Below, piece after piece: positions 1 to 11,294 of a stretch of 64,000 nt of DNA (positions are counted from its first letter, which is position 1; every line of letters begins with the position of its first letter). The position numbers and the translations under genes were made by a program. Source of the DNA: Salticus scenicus (Eukaryota; Arthropoda; Arachnida; Araneae; Salticidae); assembly GCA_963930645.1 (NCBI GenBank), contig OZ005648.1, positions 245,249,436-245,313,435 of the forward strand. Direction: 5' to 3'. The notes under the pieces were generated by a model, which did not search any database, was not told the DNA's origin, and saw only the letters and a program-made list of their open reading frames with translations.

Positions 1-36
1 GTTGTCATATTTTCCATCTACCACTAACTTTTTAAC
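1..36 (+). repeat. 36-bp inverted repeat, left copy
   Basis: The first 36 bases of the window are the exact reverse complement of 5097-5132. The two copies enclose a 5.1-kb stretch holding a satellite, an assembly gap and several miniature elements. They may be the ends of one large element or two copies of the same repeat in opposite orientation. The left copy may extend beyond the window start. Confidence 0.8.
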
Positions 37-90
37 TGACACTCTGATTTGGTATATCTTTTGCTGGAAAAAGTTTGTTGGACCTGAGAA

Positions 91-290
91 NNNNNNNNNN
101 NNNNNNNNNNNNNNNNNNNNNNNNNNNNNNNNNNNNNNNNNNNNNNNNNNNNNNNNNNNNNNNNNNNNNNNNNNNNNNNNNNNNNNNNNNNNNNNNNNNN
201 NNNNNNNNNNNNNNNNNNNNNNNNNNNNNNNNNNNNNNNNNNNNNNNNNNNNNNNNNNNNNNNNNNNNNNNNNNNNNNNNNNNNNNNNNN
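91..290. other. Assembly gap (200 N)
   Basis: A run of exactly 200 N directly abuts the 62-bp satellite, so the true array is probably longer than shown. A second gap of the same size lies at 56529-56728, which suggests a placeholder length. Confidence 0.98.
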
Positions 291-966
291 TCTCCGAGAT
301 TGTCGCCCAATCGCAATGCTAATGCGATGTTAAATGCAACCTTACTTGCGTCTCTCCGAGATTGTCACCAAAGCACAGTTCTAGTGCGATGTTAATTGCA
401 ACCTTACTTGCGTCTCTCCGAGATTGTCGCCCAATCGCAATGCTAATGCAATGTTAAATGCAACCTTACTTGCGTCTCTCCGAGATTTTCGTCGAAGCGC
501 AGTTCTAGTGCGATGTTAATTGCAACCTTACTTGCGTATCTTTGAGATTTTCGCCCAATCGCAGTGCGAGTGCGATGCTAAATGCAACCTTACTGGCGTC
601 TCTTCGAGATTGTCGCCGAAGCTCAGTTCTAGTGCGATGTTAAATGCAACCTTACTTGTGTATCTTCGAGATTGTCGCCCAATCGCAGTGCTAGTGCGAT
701 GTTAAATGCAACCTTACTGGCGTCTCTTCGAGATTGTCGCCGAAGCTCAGTTCTAGTGCGATGTTAAATGCAACCTTACTTGTGTATCTTCGAGATTGTC
801 GCCCAATCGCAGTGCTAGTGCGATGTTAAATGCAACCTTACTTGCATATCTTCGAGATTGTCGCCCAATCGCAGTGCTAGTGCGATGTTAAATGCAACCT
901 TACTGGCGTCTCTCCGAGATTGTCGCTCATAACACAGTAGTAGTGGGACGTTAAATCCACTCTGCT
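291..966 (+). repeat. 62-bp tandem satellite with 124-bp dimer structure
   Basis: Monomers beginning TCTCCGAGATT or TCTTCGAGATT start at 291, 353, 415, 477, 539, 601, 663, 725, 787, 849 and 911, a constant 62-bp spacing. Two subtypes alternate: A contains GCCCAATCGCA and B contains a GAAGC-CAGTTCTAG type core. The order is A-B-A-B-A-B-A-B-A-A, followed by a degenerate last unit at 911. The array runs into the N gap on its left. Confidence 0.93.
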
Positions 967-973
967 TATACTA

Positions 974-1195
974 CAGTCAGCAACAGAAGTGTCCGAACAC
1001 TAGAAAAAGTTCCTATGTAAAAACAAGTACACTTCATACGGTTTTGTGAAATAAATCCTTGTCGAATTCTGTTCTTAGTCAGTGTAGGAACATAATTCGA
1101 CAAGGATTTATTTAACAAAACCATACGAAGTGTACTTTTATTACATAGGATTTTTTGCTAGTGTTCGGACACTTTTGTTTCTGACATGTTTCGTT
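974..1195 (+). mobile_element. Tc1/mariner-type fold-back miniature element
   Basis: Two arms of about 85-100 bp are near-perfect inverted copies: CAGTCAGCAACAGAAGTGTC at 974 is mirrored by GACACTTTTGTTTCTGAC-type sequence ending near 1195. The left end follows a TA. The loop is about 25 bp and there is no coding sequence. Motifs along the arm (CTAG, TTCCTA, AAATAAATCC) also occur in the elements at 3334-3540 and 46262, which suggests one family. Confidence 0.85.
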
Positions 1196-2266
1196 TGGTT
1201 TTACTTTTCAATTTTGGCAACAGTAGTGTAACTTCATTTGAAAAATAATGCTGACATATTGTTGTGGTTAAGTTTTCTTTCTGCTAAATTATATTAGTTT
1301 TACAGGAATATGTATTTGTGTACAATATAAACTAAAAATATATTTAGAGTAGTCTTTTAAACAGTGAATGTTCGTAATTCTACAAGCTTTCTTCGAAATT
1401 TGTAGCCAGGGTTAAAGTTTTGTTTTTTCAAGTACATAAATGTTCGCGGATTACAAATTATTGAAACGGGTAAGTAAAAAAAATCTTTTTTTTTATTTAT
1501 ATATTTATTTTTTATATCTGTTGGGTTAATTATGGTGTTTTGGTTTTGTAATGCTTAATATTTGTTAGCTTTGGTGTGTAAAAATTGTAAAAAATTCATA
1601 TTTATTTCTATTTTCCTTTATTCACGTTTTTAAAAGGCGTTTTTTATGGTTTATGTTTAGAAAATTGCTTTAAAACACGTAAATGGGCCCTTTTCTTTTC
1701 ATAAGGACGGGTATGAAAACCACGAATCCGTGCTTCCAGTCTGCCATTTTGGAAAGAACGGGAGAGAAAACTGCGACACCGCGCAGACTCAGCAAGTTCG
1801 GAAAAAATCACCAAGAAGGACCGTAAAACGCATTTTTACCCGAAATAGTGCATGTAAATATCAGCGAGAATTGGGGAGAGAGGGTAACCCATGGCTAAAC
1901 CTTCAGACTGACGATAGAATTTATTTTGGAAAGAATAGTGGTTTGTGATAATATTATAATTGTCATAATTATTTATTATATTATACTATATATTTTTATA
2001 TTATATATTGTTTATATTATTATTTATATTTTATTATATTATTTATTATTTATTTATCATATTTATTTATTATATTACATATTTATTTATTAATATCATA
2101 TTGTCACAATCGAAAAGGGTAAGTAATCCATGCCTTTCGAACGAAGTTCCTAAAAAAATAAATGGGTAGAAAATATGCAGTATATTTGATTAAACCTTAG
2201 AAAGTTCCTTAGAAATTATGATTCATAAGGACGAAGAAATATTTTGCTCAAGTCTCTATTAAAATA
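1196..2266. other. AT-rich region without recognised genes
   Basis: This is low-complexity AT-rich DNA with a TTTAT/TATTA-rich block at about 1960-2095. A 72-codon open frame at 1730-1948 has no recognisable motif. I see no gene here. Confidence 0.6.
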
Positions 2267-3215
2267 CAGTGCCCGCAAAAAAAAAAAAAATCTTTACACT
2301 TGAGCAGCAAAAAAAAACTTTACATGTCAATTGCCAGTACTGTCATAAAAATGTATCTAACCCCAGTGATGACACATTGTGTTAGTCGATCACAGGTGAC
2401 CTTTCCCTATACTATCAACACTCAGTTCCCCTCGTGGACTTTCGGAGTAAGGCTGTATGCTATTTGCTCACGCCAGCCAGTATTTCGTTCATTTGTTAAA
2501 AGTTTGAGAATCTACATCGGTATTCCCACTCCACACAATGGATTGGATTAAGCTTAATATGAAAGAAATTTCATGCCTTGACTCTGCTAAAGAAGGGTAT
2601 GTATCTTTGTGATTAATGTAGCCAGAGATCTGGCATATCATTCTAGATTTAGCCAGTGTAGCTATCTGGCAAATGTGGCAAGAGATCTGTGTCTAAACGG
2701 CTTCAGTTAGTAATAAAATGTGAAGATGAGATGACAAAATGCTGAGTGCAATGTGATATTTACAATAAACGACTAGAATGTTAAGATTTTGTCTTAAATG
2801 TTTACATTTTAATGCCCTTGTAAATATTTACTACATCTGTCTACATCTAGAATAATATTACCAGATCTCTAACTACATCAATCACAGAGATTCCCTTCTG
2901 TAGCAGAGTCAAGGCATGAGATTTCTCTTCCATTTTAAGTTTAATCCAACCCATTGTGTGGAGTGGGAATACCGATGTAGATTCTTAAACTTTTAACATA
3001 CGAACGAAATACTGACTGGCAGGAGCAAACAGCATACAGCCTTATTCTAAAAGTCCACGAGGCGAACTGAGTGTTAATAGTATAGGGAAAGGTCGTCTAT
3101 TACCCACTAAGGCCATGTGTCATCACTGGGGTTTGACTCATTTTTATGGCAAGAACGGCAACTGACATGTAAAGTTATTTTTTTCGCTCGAGTAAAGATT
3201 TTTTTGCTAGCACTA
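2267..3215 (+). mobile_element. 949-bp fold-back element with TA flanks
   Basis: The arms of roughly 340 bp are inverted copies. The left arm (about 2267-2610) runs from CAGTGCCCGCAAAA through AACCCCAGTGATGACACA and ACTCCACACAATGG to GACTCTGCTAAAGAAGGG. The right arm (about 2875-3215) repeats these landmarks in reverse. The element is flanked by TA at 2265-2266 and 3216-3217. The centre (2610-2870) contains short repeats such as AGAGATCTGGCA. No transposase is present, so it is non-autonomous and probably Tc1/mariner-related. Confidence 0.85.
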
Positions 3216-3333
3216 TACTATGGCAACTAAAGTCACCACACCACTATCCCTTAACATGTATAATTATAAATATTACAATGAAATAAAATGTGTCTGTACT
3301 TTTACTATACTTTTTACTTCCTTATTCAATATA

Positions 3334-3540
3334 CAGTCGGCAGCAAAATTATTAAAGCACACATCCACATTTTTCATTTATTTTTTTATATCACTAATTT
3401 TTATCATCAACTTACTTTTTTATAAACGTTATTAGACTAAGATCATGAACTGACAAATATTTACTTAACACAACAATATTAAGTGTGCATCTTTTAAGTA
3501 GGAATTATTGCTAGCGTTTCAATAATTTTGCTGCCGACTG
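3334..3540 (+). mobile_element. 207-bp Tc1-like MITE
   Basis: The terminal inverted repeats are CAGTCGGCAGCAAAATTATT at 3334 and its exact complement ending at 3540. TA dinucleotides lie at 3332-3333 and 3541-3542. The interior is AT-rich and non-coding. Its right terminus shares CTAGCAATAATTCCT with the element at 46262. Confidence 0.92.
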
Positions 3541-3542
3541 TA

Positions 3543-4160
3543 TAAGAAAATATTGTGAAACAAACTTACGAAAAAGATTTTGTATCTTGTATAGCTCAAA
3601 ACTCTAAGGTCATAAAATGCTGCATATTTATATTTGGAACAGTTATGACACCTAATTATATATTATCAATATCAATTTTGGTGTTGCTTGAGTTCCTGCT
3701 TTTGTGATATCTATGATTTTGCAAAATTTTTTGTGACATTTGTATGTATGTATGTATGTGTGTATCTTACGTAACTCAAAAACTTTTAGGTGAATGTTGC
3801 AATTTCATATCTAGGTTTGTTCTAACATCTAGTTGTGCGTCTCTCATTTTGGTCTTTCTGTTTTGGAAATATCTACAAAAATTATATCCATTATGATCAA
3901 AAATACAAAATGTTTGGCTATTATGTATAACCCACTGTCACACAGATTTTAACAGTGGTTAAGGATAGTGTGAATATTGATAGTAACAAAAATTGTTGAC
4001 ATTCTTGATGTAAAAAATTATTAGTAAAAACGTTTAGGTTCTAGTCGACGAATGCCAATAATCAGTGAATGTTCTCATAACTATCGAATAAACTAGTTAT
4101 TTGTACTACAAATCAAGTAAACAGCATACCCTACAGAACAAGAATTTTACTAATGATTAT
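3543..4160. other. AT-rich region, possible decayed HINE
   Basis: A TATG microsatellite (about 3741-3760) followed by CTTACGTAACTCAAAAAC resembles the microsatellite plus CTGTATCTCACGAACC layout of the HINEs elsewhere in the window. The match is too weak for a firm call. No gene is seen. Confidence 0.35.
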
Positions 4161-4380
4161 AATGCCTTGGTACACTCTCATGGGAATTTGCAAAAATTTT
4201 TGACAAACTTGCAAATTTAAGTGGGACCCTGCCCCTCTCCACACTTGGCAATTGCCTTGGTACACTCTCATGGGAATTCACAAAATTTTTTAACAAATTT
4301 GCAAATTTAAGTGGGACCCCCAACACTCTCCATACTTGGCTATTGCCTTGGTATACTCTCATGGGAATTCACAAAAATTT
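4161..4380 (+). repeat. Tandem repeat, about 90 bp, 2.4 copies
   Basis: Units beginning ATGCCTTGG or TTGCCTTGGTA start at 4161, 4251 and 4342. Each contains CTCTCATGGGAATT, a CAAAATTTTT tract and AAATTTAAGTGGGACCC. The third copy is partial. A 70-codon minus-strand open frame here simply reads through the repeats. Confidence 0.9.
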
Positions 4381-4389
4381 TCAATTTTC

Positions 4390-5096
4390 AACTAAAACTT
4401 TTGATTTAGCTATTTTTTCTTCCAAACTATGTCACAATTTTTGCTTTGTCAGCCCAAGGGAGGGGCCAAGGCCCCCTGGCCCCCCCGTCTTCCCCTGTGG
4501 GTGCATCACTGCACCATGAATTTGCCAAGATGCCCGTCAATATCTGATTTTATTGTTTAATTTCTTAAACTATGTTAAATACTAAGTTAAACTGGGGGGG
4601 GGGGGGGGGGGGAATCGCATTTTTCGAAACCTACTGATTAGTGAAAAATTCATCCTTGATTGTATTATAAAAACAAATTGCTGGTTTGAAGTATTCGAGA
4701 TAGACCATCACCATTCATAAACTGAATGGCTTTTGAATATTTATTGACAATATTATTTGATTAAGTATTGATGATGGCTCCTGAATACTTGTTGGCGATA
4801 TCTTCTGAATAATTATTATTGTTGGTGATATCTACTGTATATATATTGATCAGGACACCTTGATAGTTGTTGGCAGTATCTCCTGAACTTGTGTTGATGA
4901 TGGATTCTGAATATTTGTTGGCTACATCTTCTGGATATGTACTGATTACACCTTGATTTTTTTACATAGAAAATAAAAAATGCACGCAGAGAATGAAATA
5001 TAATGATACTGGATAATTTAATTTAATTTATAGAGACATCAATGACACAGGAAAAACTACTTTAGCCAATTTCTTTCTGATAATAAACAGAAAAAA
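4390..5096. other. Non-coding region with degenerate internal repeats
   Basis: There is a G-tract at 4592-4612 and degenerate repeated phrases at 4720-4960 (CTGAATA, TTGTTGGCGATATCTTCTG and variants). I see no gene. Confidence 0.5.
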
Positions 5097-5132
5097 GTTA
5101 AAAAGTTAGTGGTAGATGGAAAATATGACAAC
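5097..5132 (-). repeat. 36-bp inverted repeat, right copy
   Basis: This is the exact reverse complement of bases 1-36 of the window. It ends 93 bp before the hAT-type element that starts at 5226. Confidence 0.8.
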
Positions 5133-6700
5133 AGACAGGTAGACATGATAGGGGCCCACCTATGTCTGTTCCCATCTTGTAACTCCAGAAAGCCTGAAGC
5201 TAGAATAATAAAAGTGGTATCTAATTAGAGGTCAAGATTCACGGTCGCCACTCGCCACATGGCGACTTAATTTGAAAAAGTGGCGATCAAAAAAATTCGT
5301 ATGGTCGCCATTTTTTCCGCGAATTCGCGAAAATATTTCTTCCGTTTTTAAAAAAATCGCGGATATCGATCGTTTTTAAAAAAAAAAAAAAAAAAAAAAC
5401 ATTAACGATCGGCGATTGTTAACCTTTAAAGGCCGGCTGGTCGGTATTTCAACCAAAGAGTAACACCTCGTAAAAGACGGCTTTGGATTATATATCGACC
5501 AAGCTATCCTTTTCCCCTCAGATATTGTTTACCTGCTTTAGGGACGGGTAGAACTGTCACTCTTGTTAAAAATGATCACCCTTCCGATGTTACTATTTTT
5601 GCTAATCTCAATTCCCTCTTTTTTCCCTAAACCTGAATGCAAAACACATACAAGCAGAATTCCTTTCTTTCAATAACAAAATTTTAGTGGAAATACTTTT
5701 AAAATATTTTGAAATGGAATTTCCTGAGTTCCTTTGGGTGAATGATAATACATTTGCCGTTTGTTGCTTTCTTTATTATTGACAAAACTTTAGAATTCAT
5801 ACAAATTTCTGTCATACTTAGAGATTATATTTTGACATTTCTTGTTTTAATTTTATTTCACTACACGGAAATAAAAGGAAATCCATATTTTGTATAGTTA
5901 AATGCATTATGATTTACTAAAAATATTATATTCATTAATAATGTATTTATTTTTATTTATTTATTTATTTTACAAGCGAACAAATCTATATCTTCTTGGC
6001 AACTTTAATATGTATCATTATTCTATTTTACGGCTATCTTAATTTTAAATTGCAGTGGTTATCTAAATCTTTAGCTTACTAGCTTTTTTTTTTAATACGA
6101 AATAAGAAATTACCTTTATGATTACGATCCCAGATTTATAGTTATTCTGAAAACAAAGAAATATTTTAAAAATTATTATTCACTGCCTTTGTTTTCTGCC
6201 TCATCACTGCCTTGACCTTCCGTAATTTTATCGGAAATTTATATTATACGAGATCTATTTACATTATTATAATATCCTCATTTATTTATTTTGTTTTGTT
6301 TTGTTAAATTATTTTTTTTTTTTTCCTTACTTTTTCTTATAACTTTATTTATTATTACTATTGTTTTATATTATTTAACCTTTCGTAAATTTAAACTCTG
6401 AGTTGCTATTTCTGGACTATGGTTTAAGATGTTCAGATCTATATACTATTATTACAAGAGGTGAAGGAATACCGTTCTTAAGAACCTTAAAAACCGATTT
6501 TTATGATGATAAGGATTATTATGATTCTACTCTTTAAACAATGCATATGTAATCAAGTATATGTCAAGCATCTTTAACTGTCATACCTCCAAATGAGAAA
6601 GAACGGCCAAACTTCATAATTAAAACAGTTCAGATGTTTTAATCAGCTTCTAATGAAAATTGAAACGGGAACTGGGACAATAAGTCTGTATCTCAAAAAG

Positions 6701-6930
6701 GTGTTGGTGTTGCGGAATATGGCCGATTGACTACTCTTGGGTCCTAGGCCAGAGGGTGAGGGCCTTCGGTGGAGGTCTTTCTAAGGGGTCCTAGCCCGTA
6801 TTCACTCAAATTTCAGAGAAAACCACGAAAAACTCCAAACGGCTAGGCCAACGAGCGCGACCTGGGATCGAACCCGGCACCTCATGTCTACCATCTTTGA
6901 GCGCAGAACCGCTCGACCTCTGGTGGGCGT
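6701..6930 (-). mobile_element. tRNA-derived SINE, copy 1
   Basis: On the minus strand the unit begins with a tRNA-like head. An A-box-like GAGCGGTTCTGCGCTC is followed by a B-box GGGTTCGATCCCAGG (plus-strand CCTGGGATCGAACCC near 6858-6872). The tail contains AGGACCCAAGAG-type sequence and GTCAATCGGCC. It is flanked by ATCTCAAAAAG at 6690 and ATCTCAAAAAGG at 6931, a target duplication of about 11 bp. A second copy follows directly. Confidence 0.75.
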
Positions 6931-6941
6931 ATCTCAAAAAG

Positions 6942-7169
6942 GATGGATTGGATTTGGGAATGAGGCCGATTGACTGTTGTAGGTCCTAAACCTGAAGAAA
7001 GTGCTCTCCGGGGTCCATTCTAAGGGGTCCTAGCCCATATTCACGCAATTTTCGGAGAAAACTACGGAAAATTCCGAACGGCTAGGTTGACAAGCGTGAC
7101 CTGGGATCGAACCCGGCATCTCACGCCTACCAGATTTGAGCGCAGAACCACTCAGCTGCTCGAGGGAGA
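6942..7169 (-). mobile_element. tRNA-derived SINE, copy 2
   Basis: This has the same structure and orientation as the copy at 6701-6930, with period about 240 bp. The B-box on the minus strand is GGGTTCGATCCCAGG and shared landmarks include TTCTAAGGGGTCCTAGCCC. It is flanked by ATCTCAAAAA at 6931 and ATCTCAAAAAT at 7170. The same target motif therefore occurs three times around two SINEs. Confidence 0.75.
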
Positions 7170-7379
7170 ATCTCAAAAATGAATTCAGCGATTTTCTTCA
7201 AAATTGCTATATAAAACCTCTTTTATATGTCTGCATATACATTAGTTTTTTTTTTTTTGTGAAAATTTATAGCCTTTTTGTACAAGTAGGTTAATTTTAA
7301 ACATCACTTTCGCTAGTTTGTTTCTCTCTTTATTTACTGCATTTTGAAATACACAGAAAATGTACTGGAAATCTATTTT

Positions 7380-8200
7380 TACTTTATCTTACCCATAAGG
7401 TAGAGAAAGTATTGTTTTTGGGTCAAATTTTCGAACGCGAGATTTTGTTATATTTACACGTTTTGAGGTCCCCTGAATACGAAAATCATGTTTTTAGCAA
7501 ATGGTCTGTGTGTCTGTGAGTCTGTGTGTCTGTGTGTGTGTCTGTGTGTGTGTGTCTGTCTGTTATCAGCATATCTCAAAAACAAATTATGGCAGAAAGT
7601 TCAAACTTGGTATTCTAAATGTGTATCATATACGGATGCTACAGTAAGCTTTTCGTTCAGGTCAAGCAAATGGTTCGTGTACAGGGACAATCAAGAGAAT
7701 TCTAATACATTACGTCTATGGGGGAAATTACAGGTAAGTAGAGTTTAACGTCTATAGACTGCACTAAACCAAATGAAATGAATATATATATTATAATAGA
7801 AATAGTCAACTGGGAAAAAAAATTGTGTATGTAGGAGCCTCGCGTCCCCCCTTGGGGGGGAAGTCCCCCCTCGAGAGGAGTAAATTTTCATGATGGGTAT
7901 CTTTCAAAAGAGCTCGCCAATACTTTTAAAACGAATGGTTGAACCACCGATCTGCGGTAATTTAAAACAAAGTTATCGATTTTTTTTTACTTTTAAAGAA
8001 TTTTTTTTTTTTTTTTTTTTTTAATATTGAGATTAAAATGGACTTTTTTCGGATATTTAGTGTTATACTACTTCTTTAATATGGAAATCGTCTGCATTAT
8101 CATAAAAGATAATTTTTTTAAATAATAATTTTAATAAATTATTTTTTAAGAACAGAATTATTTTTTAATAACCGAATTAAATTTTCTATAAATCTAAATG
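7380..8200 (+). mobile_element. HINE-like (Helentron-associated) element, 3' end unclear
   Basis: It starts with a hairpin (TACTTTATCTTACC / GGTAGAGAAAGTATTG), then reads TTTACACGTTTTGAGG and a TCTG/TG microsatellite (7503-7563). Next come TATCTCAAAAACAAATTATGG, a block of opposing C and G runs (7845-7872) and CATGATGGGTATCTTTCAAA. This order matches the HINEs at 34083, 37263, 48148, 48247 and 51181. The canonical 3' hairpin with CTAG was not found, so this is a truncated or divergent copy. Confidence 0.6.
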
Positions 8201-8289
8201 CATTTATGAAACGGGGGGTTGAGGGTGGCGGTAGCCCCCCTCACACAGAATTAATTATCGTATAAGACTCTTCCGAAGCCTAATTTGAA

Positions 8290-9240
8290 TTGCTTAACAT
8301 AGGTTTACATAACATCGTTATCTTACCTCTTAATCTCCAACCTGTATTTATAGTATTAAATTTCAGTGTAAGAGAAAGTCGTGTGAGTGACACACCAGAT
8401 TATTTATTTACTAAACAGTAATATTTAAAAAATATAAGCAATAAAAGGTATACATATCACCTCATCCTTGTAACTAATGAAAATTTAGCGTAGTAATATT
8501 TTAGTATATCATTGGTTCATAGAATGAGAAAAGAGATTAAAACCTTAAAATATGAAAAAACATTATGCATTGTTTTATTCTTCATATTTTATCAAATATT
8601 AATGGTAGATTCTTGAAGTGCTATATATGTAAATTAATTATAACACACGTAAAAATCGTGAATAATGTCAATCAAAAACAGTAGCAGTGCTTTATAAAAT
8701 TCCTTTCTTGAACAAAAACGGCTACATATAACTAACATCTAGCGGCATGTAGTGAGATTGAAGTAAGATATTATATATATATTCTATTTTAATAAGTACC
8801 TTCGAGATTTCTTATGTGAAATCAATTTTATACACTTTTAAATCTAATTTTACTGTAAAGTACTGTCAATAGAAAAAAAAAAAAATGTTAAAGAACGGCT
8901 CTACGAAATTTCTTCATATTCGTGATATTAAGTTCCTTGTAGATTTTCTGTCGTGTACAATAATTTGTTTGGTGTAAATGGGATCGAAAGTCTGTCTCAA
9001 AGATCAGTTGCTAGGCGTCTGATTGCTTAAGCCAATTTTATGTTTCTATTCTTCCCACTACTTTAAAAATTCTGGAGTGACTCCACTCGACTTTCCGAAC
9101 ATTGAGTAATTAACAGTTTTATAGATAAAGTAAAGAAAGAAGAGTTGTTAATCCAACAAAAGAGAGAAAATCATAATAGAGTGTTTGAGTATTTTTCTCC
9201 ATATATATCAAGATGTTTTATTTAAAGCTACTGAACTTGG
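8290..9240. other. Non-coding AT-rich stretch inside the composite insertion
   Basis: I find no coding region, RNA gene or clear element end, apart from the possible left edge of the minus-strand HINE near 8750. Confidence 0.5.
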
Positions 9241-10051
9241 AGCCCATAGATCATAATGATAAAGAATTTTTCGTTGTGTCCCTGTAAACATCTATAAATG
9301 CTAGATTCACCAAAATGCTTATAGTTAGTGCAACAGTGATTTATAATATTCATATAAATTTTCAGCTCAATTGAATAAGGCGTTTAGATGCTATCGCACT
9401 TTTAAAAATTTGGTCCCATTGGCCATAATGATAAAAAAATTTATTTGTGTCCCTGTAAAAAACCTGTAAGTGCTAAATTCACCAAAATCTATACAGTTGG
9501 TGGAACTGTGACCTATAACATGTGTACTAATGTTTTGCTCAGATTAATGAGGCGTTTAGACGCTATCACACTTTTAAAAATTTGGCCCCATAGGCCATAA
9601 TGATAAACAATTTTTCTTTGTGTCCCTGTAAAAAAACTATAAGAGCTAGATTCTCCAAAATCTATACAGATTGAGTATTTCTGACTTATAATATGTGTAT
9701 AAATTGTTTGCTCAATTGAATAAGGTGTTTAGATGCTATCGTAATTTTAAGATTATGGTCCCATAGACCATAATGATAAAGAATTTTTCTTTGTGTCCCT
9801 GTAAAAAAACTATAAGTGCTAGATTCATCAAAAACAATAGGGTTCGTGATACGGTGACTTGCAACTTACAGCTCATTCAAGCAAAGAGTTTAGGCGCTAG
9901 CGTGTTCACTCACACACATACATACATATATCATCGTAAAAATAGTGAATACGGACTCAGGGGACCTCGAAACGAATAGAAACATCAAAATCTCAAATTC
10001 GGATTTTTGACATGATTACAATACTTTCATCACTATAGTGTTTGGAAAGTA
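8750..10051 (-). mobile_element. Divergent HINE-like element on minus strand
   Basis: The plus-strand right edge TTTGGAAAGTAAAAAGG (10041-10057) is the complement of a TACTTTCC start. It is followed inward by GACATGATT, a CGAAACGAATAGAAACATC block and a TA/CA microsatellite (9910-9930). The body consists of the 172-bp tandem repeats. The left edge near 8750 has CTAACATCTAGCGGCATGTAG, possibly a different 3' hairpin. Boundaries and subfamily are uncertain. Confidence 0.4.
9243..9920 (-). repeat. 172-bp tandem repeat, four copies
   Basis: Units starting CCCATAGATCATAATGAT or variants begin at 9243, 9415, 9587 and 9760 (spacing 172, 172, 173). Each has TTGTGTCCCTGTAAA, then TGCTAGATTCACCAAAA, then GCGTTTAGATGCTATC. 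Similar internal multiplication occurs in the HINE at 37263-38382. Confidence 0.9.
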
Positions 10052-10211
10052 AAAAGGATTTATAATCTGTGTATTAGTGGATAATCACGGTATCTGTTAT
10101 TACCAGAGATTTCACGAGTTGATAAATATCAGAATACTAAGAAAGGCTATCCCTTATTCCGCAGTTTAATATTTTTGAGGAAGAAAAAAAATTCTGTGGA
10201 AAATTCAAGGA

Positions 10212-10243
<32 letters not shown>

Positions 10244-11032
10244 GGATGGAGGACTATTAGTTTCAATCTACGGATTTTTACCATACCAGTTTTACGACAG
10301 CTGAGCATTTATCGAAAATATAATTGAATAATTTTGAAAACGATATTATAGTTTGAAGAAAAAAAAAAAATAATAATAATAGTCTTCTTCTGCGCCAAAT
10401 TTTAAATTTTGACAAGGGGGTCCAGTGCAAAAGCTGTTCCTTCCCCTTAAATTTCTCTGAAAGATGTGTGTAAATATTCGGATCAACTTTAGTAAAGAAC
10501 TTTTGGTGACTTTTGCTATTTTGTCGCCGAAACTGTCTCGGCATTTTTATTTTTATTTACTATTATTATTTTTTTTTTTCTTTCACGTTAGAATGAATTT
10601 TTATTTTATTAAATGTATATATAACTTTGATTTATCTTAAAATTAGTTCATTACCATTCGTTTGTTATACTCTTTATTCGTATTTGACCGGACCGGAAAA
10701 AGCTGTAATCCCTTTTGTCCTTGACCAGTATTGCAGTGAATACCTACCATTCTATTACAGCTGTCAGTTGCTTGTCCAGCGACTGCAGTGCGAAGGATTA
10801 GGAAAGTTCAAGAATTATCAATGAATGAAATTAAAGGGCCACTGCAACAAAGAAGAGTGAAATAAAAGAGCCACTCTGGGAAAGAAGAGACAGAGAAAAG
10901 CTAGTTTTAGAGTATTCACTAAGAGAAAAAAAAAAAAAAAATCACCTGCTCTCAGTCTTAAAGTTTAAGCTTGAACTAAATCACCTTTTCTAATTTCCAA
11001 TCTATATTAAAATGTCTTATATTGTATATTAA

Positions 11033-11235
11033 AATGTCGAGACGTAAAAGGTATCTTACGTAAGATGAAATTGAAAAACTTTTAATTGAGTTAGAGGATG
11101 AAGAATTTTATGATTATTCAGATTCAGAATGTGATGTGGAAAATAATAATGAGATAGAAGATAATGATTTGTAAATTTCAATAAATTCCTTGGATGAGCC
11201 TGATAATGAAGTTTCAGAAATAGGGGATGAAATTA
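11033..11235 (+). pseudogene. piggyBac-like transposase N-terminal remnant
   Basis: An ATG at 11033 opens a frame with a basic start (MSRRKRYLT) and an in-frame TAA after nine codons. The acidic stretch typical of piggyBac/PGBD N-termini follows (DEIEKLLIELEDEEF, then Asp/Glu-rich). A second stop (TAA) follows NDL at about 11174. The frame is lost at the palindrome beginning at 11241, so no catalytic domain remains. Assignment rests on the basic-then-acidic N-terminal signature only; other transposases could share it. Confidence 0.5.
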
Positions 11236-11240
11236 AATGG

Positions 11241-11268
11241 GGCAAAAGCAAGACGTCTTGCTTTTGCC
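11241..11268. repeat. 28-bp perfect palindrome
   Basis: GGCAAAAGCAAGAC is followed immediately by its exact reverse complement, with no spacer. It lies between the piggyBac-like remnant and the hammerhead-like motif at 11295. Confidence 0.95.
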
Positions 11269-11294
11269 TCCAAGGCAGTAGCACGTGTTTGCAC

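Noticed and set aside
2..395. Open frames running through 91-290
   Set aside because: They consist mostly of N-derived X residues and exist only because the gap has no stop codons.
291..966. CRISPR-like array
   Set aside because: Units are contiguous 62-bp satellite monomers without unique spacers, in a eukaryotic context.
2300..2551. 83-codon frame in the left arm of the fold-back element
   Set aside because: It is not conserved as a frame in the inverted right arm and has no domain; chance frame.
7488..7748. Cys/Val-rich 86-codon frame
   Set aside because: It is a translation of the TG/TCTG microsatellite of a HINE.
10278..10544. Basic 88-codon minus-strand frame
   Set aside because: A leucine/phenylalanine run from homopolymers and no recognisable motif; no supporting context.
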